A DNA stretch of 64,000 bases from Kappaphycus alvarezii (Eukaryota > Rhodophyta > Florideophyceae > Gigartinales > Solieriaceae): NCBI GenBank assembly GCA_002205965.3, contig NADL03000498.1:744001-808000 (forward strand), in the 5' to 3' direction. This document shows positions 55,747 through 64,000 of the stretch, in pieces. The translations under genes were made by a program, and so were the position numbers. The notes under the pieces were generated by a model. It worked only from the letters and a program-made list of their open reading frames with translations, did not search any database and was not told the origin of the DNA. The first letter of the stretch is position 1. The number at the start of each line of letters is the position of its first letter.

Positions 55747-56897
55747 ATGCCTTCCCGACCTTCTTCTGGGCATTCCGACACCGTTGTTTCCCTAACCCAT
55801 GCGTCGATGGACTATCTGGTCAAATGCGTCTCCATCTTTGATGGAGTCGTCAATCTCTCCGACCCTGCAGCCACAGCTGCATTCTGTTCTGCCGTTCAGA
55901 ACTCCCCCGTGGCGACCGCTCTGGCCCCTTCTCTGCAAAACAACCCTCAGTTTCGTTCCGTCCTGCAGATCTTGACCTCTCTTGCGGCCCCTTCCTCGCC
56001 GATTTCTCCAGCCACTGAACCGGACCAATCTCCCAATCCTGCTCCTCAGCCTCCCGCACAATCCTACCTACGCGCGGCGGCCATGCCCCCAACAGCCCCA
56101 AAACCCCTCCGCCGTCTCCCTTTCCTGGGCCGCCAAGGCCTCACCCATCAGGGTGACCTTTCAGCTGTTCGCATCTCCACCAAGTTTGCGGGCCGCGTCC
56201 GCCGAGCTACTCGAGGGCTTTTTGGCGGCAACACCAAGCGAGTTGTCGTCGTCACGTCTCCTCCGGACTTTCCTGTACATGATCCGTCCGCTTTCCGCCG
56301 AGCCATCACACAAGGTGGTTTTCCGGGCTCCTGTTCCATTATTCGCTCCTCTTCCCCTCATATCTTCATGGTGTGCGCTGCCGAGCGGGATTTGGCGTCT
56401 TTGCCTCCCGCCTATACCGCCTTCCGAAACTTGGCGAAGACATCGGACAACTACGACCCTCCCGAACTCGTGTTTTCCGAAATCATGGACATCTCTTCAG
56501 ACCTGTCACCTGCCCAGCTCCGCGGCGTCCTTCCTGGCCTTCGACAAGAAATCGAACGCCTGGAATCTCCGTCCTGCTTGTGGTATCCGGCTCCTGCTTT
56601 TGCCCAATCCCTCCGCGAAATGGAGTCCGCAGCTTACCAGACTCTTTCTGCCGATCCCACCTTGCCCGGGACATGCCTCCCCTCGCACCCCCTTCGGCTC
56701 CCGCTGTCCACTCTAAGCGCCGTCGCGCCCGTCCAGATGTGACCGATACGGATGGTTTTACCCTGGTTGCACGTCGCGGCCCTGGGCCCGCGACCTCTTC
56801 TGCTCCTAGCTCCCCCGTTCCCCCGCAGGTTGATGGTCGGTTCTCTGTCCTCGAATACGTCCCAGTTCCGGAATCAATGACCGATAATGACCAGTAG
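55747..56897 (+). pseudogene. ORF1 of the non-LTR retrotransposon, one frameshift
   Basis: Frame 1 from 55747 gives about 315 residues with a proline-rich linker (SPISPATEPDQSPNPAPQPP). A central domain follows, with RISTKFAGRVRRATRGLFGG and RRAITQGGFPGSC. Near 56690 the sense shifts to another frame that reads SKRRRARPDVTDTDGFTLVA, then GRFSVLEY. It stops at 56897. DGFTLV-RR and FSVLE are usual near the C-terminus of ORF1 proteins of such elements. The product would be an RNA-binding gag-like protein. The stop overlaps the start of ORF2 (ATGACCAGTAG). Confidence 0.6.
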
Positions 56898-59721
56898 GAT
56901 TGCTTCTGTCCCTCCTACTGCCCTTACTTTCCCTGCTCTTTTCAGGGCTTCGATACCCGTTCTTCCGTACATCCCTCGCCCAGTTCAAGCAGCGGCCTAC
57001 GACCTCTATTTTGCCTCCTTGAGCCGTGTCATCGCTGCTCCGTCTGATGCACATCGTCATCGTGCCCTTCTCGAACTTGTCGCCCTCCCCAAACTCGTAT
57101 TTCGACGCAATCATCCTCGCTTCCATCGCTCGAGCCGCTCTGAAATCTGCTCCAATCTTGCCGACCGCATTCGTCTCGCATCTTCCGGTCTTTTCGATGA
57201 CCTCTTCATTGAAGCCCTCTCCCTTTTCGGGGCCTCCCACCCCCTGCTACCCATGCCGACGCCTCTCATTCCCCATCTACCCTCCAGCGCAGCCGCCGCT
57301 TACTGCACCGTGGCAGTCCTTCCCGCGCCACAGCAGCCTTACTGCACGATACCCCACCTGTTGTGCCCTCGGAAGACATTCTCCACAGACTCAAATCCCT
57401 TCACCCCACGCCCACGTCCCCCGTTCAGCCCCTCCCTAACTCTCGTCTTCCCCCTGCCGTCAAGTTTTCCGTTTCGGATATTCGTAGAGCCATCCATAGC
57501 CTCGACCCGTCCACCGCCCCTGGATCTGATGGCCTTTCCCCGCTCTTTCTCCGTATGTTGCTTCGACCTGCGGGGGGAGTGCATCCCGCCCGCGACTGTC
57601 TTTATGTGCTGACCAAGTTTGTTAACATGTGTTCCAACGGCGAACTACCGGACTCGTGCAGGGCCTACTTCTGTGGGGGCCGGCTCACAGCCCTCCACAA
57701 GCCCAACGGTGGACTTCGCCCTATAGCTGTTGGTCTCCTCCTCCGCCGACTTATTGCCCGCCTCCTCGCTCACAAGGCTTGCTCGACTGCAGCTTCCTAT
57801 CTCTTGCCTCATCAACTCGGCGTGGGCGTTAAAAGCGGGGCAGAGGCCATTGTTCATGCCGTCCGTCGCCTGACGCAAAACACCAAGTTCCAGGACCACG
57901 TATTGATCCAAGTCGATGCCCACAATGCTTTCAACAGCATTTGTCGACAACGCATTCTTGATGCCGTTCTGGACTTTGCACCTGGCATCGCGCGATGGGT
58001 TCACTACTGTTATGGGGATACCTCTTTTCTCTCATTCGGTTCATTCTCCATACTAAGCGCCGATGGCACTCAACAGGGGGATCCTTTGGGGGCTCTGCTT
58101 TTCGCTCTCGCTCTCCATCCTCTCGTTCTCAAGTTCCAGGAGCGATTCCGGCCCCCGCTCAACGCTTGGTATGCAGACGATGGGAACTTGGTCGTTCCCC
58201 GCTCGCAGGCCCTCGAGGCTTTGCAATTCTTCCAGAGTCAGGGACCAGCCATCGGGTTCGCACTGAATATGACCAAAACTCACGTATACGGCCTCTCCTA
58301 TAATCCCTCTCCCCTCACTCTTCCCTGCCCCTTCTCCACGCCCGATGGCTTTACCGTTCTCGGCTCTCCCATTGGTTCCGATACCTTCGTCAGCGCCGCA
58401 TTTCATACCCGTCAAGCTGAAGTAGATCGCATCTTTTCCTGTCTTCAGTCCTTCGATGACGCCCAGATGGCCTACCACTTGCACCGTTTCTGTGCGAGCG
58501 CCTGTAAGGTTGTTTATCTGCTGCGGACTCTCTCCCCCACCAATCTACGGCTTTGGCCGTCAGCTTCGACCGGAAGCAGCGGGAGGCTTTCGCACAGATT
58601 CATGGTCCTTGCACCGACTCCGAATGGGAGCAAGCCTGCCTTCCTATTTCCTACGGGGGCCTCGGCATTTTCTCGCTTCGTCAATCCCTGAGTCCGCTTA
58701 TGCGGCTTCGATGATTGATGTTTTCCGCCGTTTCTCAGATCTGCTCTCCTTCTCGGGAGACCTACACCTGGAGGAAGTGCCTCGGGCCGCGATTTCTTTA
58801 TTATCTACCCGTTATCCAGACCTTTCGGCTTCCCTGTCGCCCACTTCCCTGTTTCAGAGGTGTCAAACGCCGGTCCCAGACGAACGGCTCCAGTCTGCTA
58901 TCTCGTCTGAGCTTCACAGTTCGACGTTTGATCGGATCTTCCGATCATCCTCTGACCGCGACAGATCTCGCCTCCTATCTGTCCGTGAGTCGTCCGCCTG
59001 TTCAGCTTTCTCTACTTTACCGCACCCTCACCGCGGCACCTATCTGTCCTCGCAAGCTTGGATAGTCGCTGTATCTCTACGCCTCGGCCGCGCGATTTTC
59101 TCTGGTCATGATCGATGTCCGGTATGTGCTCGCCGTTCCAACGACATCGCCCCGGTGCTCGATCCCCTGGGCAAACATGCCCTCACCTGTAAGTACAACG
59201 ATGGGCAGACTCGTCGCCACAATGTCTTGCGTAACGCTCTCCATCGCTACTGTAAGGAGCTTGGAATTTCTGCCTCTCTTGAACATCTGCTTCCTCCCCT
59301 TCCCCCTTCGTCCTCTTCCTCGTCCGCCCTTCGCATAGATCTTTATATCCCTGCTGCATATGGCCTCGACCCGAAGGATATTGCTTTGGATGTCACAGTG
59401 GCCCATCCACAGGTCACTTCTCGCGTTTCCCAGTGTGCCCTATCTGGCGGCGCAGCTGCCTCAATGGCTGAACGTGCGAAACACACGCACTACGGTCTAG
59501 TCTGCCACACGAACGATATACGGCTTCTTCCTGTTGGTATTGATGTGTTCGGTGCCCTTGGGGCCGACGGTGCGACTTTCTTCCGGCGCCTTTCTACGTT
59601 CGCTGCTGCCCGTCGAGGCACCACTCCCCAATGGGAGCTGCACCTCCTAATCACGCGCTTTGTGTTCTGCTTGCATGGGTTACAAGCTCGTCAAATTCTT
59701 ACCAGATGCATTTCCGATTAG
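56887..59721 (+). pseudogene. ORF2: reverse transcriptase with CCHC knuckle and restriction-like endonuclease
   Basis: It would nick target DNA and prime reverse transcription there. The N-terminal part (56887-57240) contains HRHRALLELVALPKLVF. After a shift near 57210-57290 the reverse transcriptase follows: RRAIHSLDPSTAPGSDGLSP, GGLRPIAVG, LIQVDAHNAFNSICRQRILD, TQQGDPLGALLFALALHPLV and WYADDGNLV (YADD at 58170-58181). Between about 58545 and 58690 the sense is in a third frame (DRKQREAFAQIHG, LPISYGGLGIFSLRQS). It then returns to frame 1 with a CCHC knuckle (CPVC...KHALTC, 59115-59195). The endonuclease core is R-IDLYI then ALDVTVAHP (about 59333-59408), and the C-terminus is LLPVGIDVFGALGADGATFF. 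Catalytic residues are present, but at least three frameshifts make this copy inactive unless they are sequence errors. Confidence 0.85.
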
Positions 59722-59820
59722 TTTCTCTCTCATCCCCCTATGCATGTTAATTTCTCTGTAATCCCCCTCAGCATGTTCTCCCACATGCTCTTTCCACATC
59801 CCGTAAAGATTACACACACA

Positions 59821-60289
59821 CTGTACTGTACAGTGCTGTCAACAGGTAGAAAGGAAAGAAGTTTAATGCGTTCAGTATCTACTGGCAAAAGGACAGCGAC
59901 TTAGTCAACTCGTATGGCAGTGTATTGGTAGTCTCGTCAGCAAATATTATTGGTGGCAAGATTATCAGTACATGTAGTGCATCAACAATTAGTGCATGGA
60001 GCGTGGTGGCGGATGTGAAAGGCCTGTTACTGTACTGTATGGGTTTTGAAGGTGGAGCAGCAAGTCGCTCCTACGTATGATATGTCTTGCGCATGACGTC
60101 ATCTCGCTCATCAGCCACCTGGGCCCGGAACTAGCAGCCCCATTTCTTTAAGCATTTGAATCCATAATCGTCTTGCCTCACCTCTGCATATAATTCCTAT
60201 GGATTACCTGTTCAGTGAGCGCGCCCTATTTCTTTCTTATCCCGCACGTGAAATTCCGATTCACGCTTTAGAATATGGGGTACATCGGA
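59821..60289. other. Spacer between retrotransposon and vHPO-3
   Basis: No open frame of note. It contains ACTGTACTGTACAGTGCTGT at 59818-59840 and GTTACTGTACTGTATGG near 60026. Confidence 0.5.
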
Positions 60290-60442
60290 TTAACTGTAAA
60301 TGTAATTCATCATTTGTGATGTGTTTTACTTCAGAGTGCAGCGTATTGCGCAATCAACGGGAAAACGGCTAGTGTGCCGCATATCATTTTCCGCAGCCCT
60401 GCTCCCGCCGGCAATTGTAGGGCCATGCGTCCTAGTGAACAC

Positions 60443-62007
60443 CTAAATCTCGAATTCCTCCCCAGCGATGGCGGCGATTTGGTCTCCAACGATATCTCCA
60501 CCAATGGAGTCGAATCTCCAATGCACCCCGTTGAACACTCTCGAGTCCTGATTTTGCAAGATACATTCCTCCAGCGTCAACGTTTGCGTGATAATCCGCC
60601 TGGGCATGTTCGTTGAACCATCGATAGTCACTCCATTAAACTCGTCTGACGTGAATGTCAGCGTAATATCATTCGTGTCTATGCCCAGGATGGTGGCGAC
60701 CGTCTTGAACGCCGCCGTACCGAACGAGGAATGTCCGGACGGATAAGCCGGGAAATCTGGATTCACCCCAATGCACATGGGCACGGTATCAGGGTCGATG
60801 TTACTGAACGGCACACCGAACGGATTCCAGGTAGGATCCGCCAGGACAGGATCCTCGCGGATTCCAAACACCGGTCTCCACAAATCATACTCGAATTTCC
60901 ACAACCAAGCCGCAATACCGGCGTCAGCCATGGCGCCGTTCACTGCCGTAAACAAATTCAGCTGGCCTACAAAGTTCAGCGCGAGAACCTCTGAAATTGA
61001 CAAAATCACTTGCAGGTATAGACGCGGCGGAACTCCGATGTCCGCCATGCCGTCATAGCCCCAGAAGGTTCCGATGTCGTTCACCAAAATGCCTGGCGCA
61101 AATTCAATGTCATTGCACTGCCCAAACTCGGCCACCTCCGTCAAGTTGCTCGCGTACTCTGGAGAGTCTGCTGGAGGGAATGGTGCCAGGAATGCCTCCT
61201 CTCTCACATCTGTCAAAATGAACGGATCCACGGTACCCCAGAACCTTCCAAAGTTCTCCTGAGGAGTGGTCGAGTTTGTCACGAAGAAGTTGGGGTCTGG
61301 CTGATGCCTCAGGAACTCAAACGTGAAAATGTCATCAAGCTGATCCACATCACTACCATCTTTTGCCCTGGAACGGAGCCACGTAATCGCCACGAACCTC
61401 GAGAAGCTTAGAACGGACCTCAGTACACCTCGAGTGGCCGCGATCCTCACTGAGGTAATCAACGACCTCGACCTTGGGTACAGACTAGTCGCGGCAAAGT
61501 AACCAGCACTCAACGCTGCAAACTCGCATTGTGTCGTCAAAAAGCTTCTCGGTGCGCCGGTACGAATCCTAGTCCTCCTCAACGAACGTACAAACGTGGC
61601 GCCGCGCCTTACCAACGAACTGATGAACCTCCTCTTACGGATCCTTACATCGAACTCGCCAGTGCACAGTGTGTAGGCGTCGTGAGCGGCGAAGAAGATG
61701 ATGGCCATGGCACGGGATGTAACTGTCGGTCCAGCCTGCTCTGGGGTGGGGCCATCTTCTCCAGGTTGGATGACGTAGTCAAGCTGGATAATGTTGGCGA
61801 GAGCGTTGGCGAGCCCAATCACGCCGGTGGGCGCCATGCACGTACCGAGAGGATTGCCTACTCCGCAGACGAGGCCTCGGTTGCAGTCGGTCTTCAGGAC
61901 ACAAGTGGAGCCAATGCGGCCCATGCGGTCGGTAGACTTGAGGTTCTCTGAATGGGTCAGGGAAGAAGGAGGAGGAGGAGGGAAAGAAAGCGAATCGGAG
62001 ATGACAT
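60443..62007 (-). CDS. Vanadium-dependent haloperoxidase, frameshifted in its leader (vHPO-3)
   Basis: From the ATG at 61924, 493 codons align without gaps to residues 30-522 of vHPO-2. I count roughly 30-40 differences, so identity is above 90%. Vanadate ligands are intact: K343 and R350, S396-G397-H398, R462 and H468, counted from that ATG. The true start should be the ATG at 62007-62005, which opens a leader (SSPIRFLSLLLLLLP). That frame hits TGA right after CTTCCC, because one C is missing compared with the CCCCTGAC of vHPO-2. The mature enzyme frame then follows one base out of phase. Either this copy has lost its secretion signal and is non-functional or cytosolic from the downstream ATG, or the assembly lost one base in the pyrimidine run. 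The latter is plausible given the intact remainder. Confidence 0.88.
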
Positions 62008-62135
62008 GATTGGTTGCGGGGTGCTCGTTTAGACTGCAGATACTGTGGTACTGGTTGTGTCAGGTGTCAAATGTCTGCAGTCGTGGTGGAAGATGAAATG
62101 ATGGAGGTGCTTAGAGGTCAGGAGAGGTGAAGAGG

Positions 62136-62145
62136 GTTTAAATAG
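62136..62145 (-). promoter_or_regulatory. TATA-like box of vHPO-3
   Basis: CTATTTAAAC on the minus strand, 138 bases before the ATG at 62007, in the same GCTTCTAT-TAAACCCTC context as vHPO-2. Confidence 0.55.
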
Positions 62146-62183
62146 AAGCAAGAGGGGTTCTCCGAAACTGACCTAGGTGGTAG

Positions 62184-62730
62184 GCAGCGGCTCTGTGCAT
62201 CAAGATTGCAGCGGATCGGCGTAATGCACAGGTTTCGGTAGAGAAAGTGAGGAAAGCGTAAGAGAGGTAGGAGAAAGGCTATACTCTTTGTGTTTGGCGG
62301 ACAGAATGTGTAGAGTGAAGGAATACAGCGGTGTTTGCAGGTCGTGTATTCTACATGGGCTGCTACAGAAGGCGAGCAGCGGCTCCGTGCATCAACATTG
62401 AAGTGGATCGGGGTGATGCGCAGTTTTCAGCGGGGAACGTGAGGAAAGGGTAATGGAAAGGCTGTATTGTGAGTGCTAGGCGGACAGCAGGAGGGAAAGA
62501 AGGAATACAGCGGTGTTTTCATCGCGGGTATTTTGCAGCAGCTGAACACTTTCTCCAGCAGGCTGTCCTGTGCATGAGGATTGCAGTGGCTCGGAATGAT
62601 GCACAGGCGTAGATAGGGAAAGTGTGAGGAACGGATAAGAGTAAGGGACTATTTTGGAGTTGGTCGGGCGGCGGGAGGGAGGGCAGGAATACAGCGATGG
62701 TTACGTGCCGTGTATTTTCAGGTGGGGGTA
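62184..62730 (-). repeat. Three tandem ~185-bp promoter units of vHPO-3
   Basis: Units start at 62184, 62376 and 62558 with GCAGCGGCTC-GTGCATCA or a variant (192- and 182-base spacing). They end with GAATACAGCG at 62321, 62503 and 62687 (182 and 184 spacing). Each has a GTGAGGAA-GG-TAAG block and a GGCGGACAG-like block. vHPO-2 has only one unit, which best matches the outermost unit here (GAATACAGCGATGGTTACGT). Confidence 0.75.
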
Positions 62731-63350
62731 TTGTTAGAAGGGTGGTGTCGTAGAGGGCGCATCATGCAGGGGCTGTTGTATGTACACAAGGGCTCTGCAT
62801 TACGTGCGATGCGGGAATTATTGAATCTGGGTCACGCCGGGGAGTAGTGCGATATCGTAGAATGTGACATAAGGTGTATTGTGATGTGTAGAGGGGAAAT
62901 GATACGCAGTGCGAGAGAGAATGAGGCAGAATGAGGATGTAGTGTACACTTGGTGGCCCAGGTCAGCAAAGGCGAGCGAGTATGGCACGTATGGCATGAT
63001 GCCAGTGTGAGTATACAGCTGGATTTTGGTGGAGATGTGTAATCATCTTTACGTCATGGTTTATTCATATGTATGTGGAACATAAATGCAGCAAGGCGCT
63101 GAGGGAAGAGTAGTCAAGGCGAGAAACTGTACAGGAGATACTGCATGAATGCGAGAACAAGACTGGATATCCTTAGCATACAGTCGAAGATCGAGTACAG
63201 TATACTTCAAGTCAATGCAATGCTGGCACACAATTGCTGACCATCGCCCTCGATCAAGCTCTGCACGAATCCCTTTTCTGAAGGAAAATTATTCGTCCGT
63301 ATCGAAGGGGTTTGGCACGAGTTCCTAAACGAGACAATGCGTCTCCTTTG

Positions 63351-64000
63351 GTATTTGTACAACCCATTTCAGATTGTAATTTGAATCCTTATTTGCTCTA
63401 ATGCGTACTCTTCATGTGAGATGCCACAGGTACAGTATGTACAGTACAGTACAGTACTTTAAAAAGTCAATAATTCTCATGACCCGCTGTATGTACAGTA
63501 CCGTGGAAATAGTTGTTCAGGGTTCACTGTAGCCTTTCATGAAGCACTTACGGTATGGTCCAGCGAGGTAAAGGCCCCTAACAACGAACAGCAAATCTGT
63601 ATACCTACGGTATTGGGAAGCTTTTCGTGCTTTTAAAATGCTTTTCTCTGCTTCTAGATTTCTTCGGGATAAGATTCTCCTCTGATGCAGCAACCAGGCG
63701 CATTTGGGATACATGCGCTCAAAATTGCTCAAGATTTCATTTGCATCTGCAAAACACGACAAACTTGCTCGGGTGCGACGAGAAAAGACTGCTAAAATCA
63801 AGGCTCCTGTGGTTTTGGGCTGCTTTTCCTTTGATAGTGCTTAACTGGCTTCGACTCTTGAGATATGCAATGACGAATACAGTATGTTCAAGCAACTGCC
63901 AGTGTACGCAGTCTTGGATAAACGACTGTGTGCGTTGCACAATTCGAGAAAATTCCATAAGTTCGATTGTTTTCACATTTCGCGTCTTGGAGCACAGCGG
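63351..64000. other. No gene recognised at the right edge
   Basis: Minus-strand frames at 63517-63801 and 63737-63976 overlap and have no recognisable domain. A GTACAGTACAGTACAGTACT run lies at 63438-63458. Confidence 0.4.

Larger units (their letters stand above)
55491..59820 (+). mobile_element. Near full-length non-LTR retrotransposon with C-terminal endonuclease
   Basis: GC-rich and strongly pyrimidine-rich on the plus strand. A ~250-base leader is followed by ORF1 (55747), overlapping ORF2 (56887-59721) and a short tail with an imperfect direct repeat (TTTCTCT-ATCCCCCT-GCATGTT twice). It is convergent with the haloperoxidase gene downstream. The exact ends are unclear. Both flanks contain ACTGTACT-like words, which could be target-site duplication but are common in this region. 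The domain order (reverse transcriptase, CCHC knuckle, restriction-like endonuclease) places it among R2/NeSL-type elements by architecture. Confidence 0.75.
60290..63350. repeat. Segmental duplication, member 2 (partner 33965-36840)
   Basis: Collinear with member 1 from the 3' flank (CATCATTTGTGATGTG at 60311) through gene and promoter to about 63350 (GACAATGCGTCTCC matching GGCAGTGCGTCTGC). Coding parts are the most similar. Flanks are more diverged, so the duplication is not very recent or the flanks evolve fast. Confidence 0.8.

Noticed and set aside
55518..55841. 107-codon frame before ORF1 of the 55.5 kb element
   Set aside because: It overlaps the ORF1 start in another frame and follows from the pyrimidine-rich leader. 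No support as a gene.

Overview
This looks like nuclear DNA of a eukaryotic alga, most plausibly a florideophyte red alga of the Chondrus type. That is inferred from three intronless vanadium-dependent haloperoxidase (vHPO) genes with secretion signals and TATA-like promoters, set in a large mass of decayed transposable elements with few other genes. The taxon is not proven. There is no bacterial operon structure, and I found no CRISPR array and no convincing tRNA or rRNA gene.

Layout. 1-2.7 kb: a diverged vHPO paralogue broken by three single-base deletions. 2.8-9.5 kb: fragments of several repeat families, a duplicated ~0.8 kb segment (3.24-4.06 and 5.65-6.45 kb) and a Ty3/gypsy reverse transcriptase relic. 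9.5-24.4 kb: mostly featureless, AT-rich DNA holding one 5'-truncated non-LTR retrotransposon relic (15.8-17.1 kb). 24.9-28.8 kb: one dismembered Ty1/copia polyprotein (integrase, reverse transcriptase, RNase H), split by later insertions. 30.5-31.6 kb: two tandem, diverged copies that resemble the C-terminal endonuclease region of non-LTR elements. 34.1-35.7 kb: the only fully intact large gene, a 522-residue vHPO. 36.8-40.2 kb: more short retroposed fragments. 44.0-45.9 kb: a DDE_Tnp_4 (PIF/Harbinger-like) transposase in two frames. 45.9-53 kb: another AT-rich desert. 55.5-59.8 kb: a GC-rich, nearly full-length two-ORF non-LTR retrotransposon with reverse transcriptase, CCHC knuckle and a restriction-like endonuclease, frameshifted. 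60.4-62.0 kb: a second, >90% identical vHPO whose signal peptide is frameshifted.

The genes with a cellular role are the vHPOs. They share the vanadate-binding signatures K-x6-RP, PSGH and SR-x5-H-x3-D, a small Cys-rich N-terminal motif and a T(A/T)TTTAAAC-like promoter element. The two close copies lie in a ~3 kb segmental duplication that includes the promoter. The 60 kb copy carries three tandem ~185-bp promoter units where the 34 kb copy has one.

The most unusual pattern is a short terminal motif, roughly AGTAAARCACCCAAATTTCCCCC. It ends at least six otherwise unrelated repeat families at about 18 places in the window. Several copies are flanked by ~10-bp target-site duplications and are truncated at the opposite end. 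One lies cleanly inside the copia RNase H coding sequence. I read these as 3' ends of non-LTR retrotransposons and their parasites. A DNA-transposon terminus with fixed 10-bp duplications is the main alternative.
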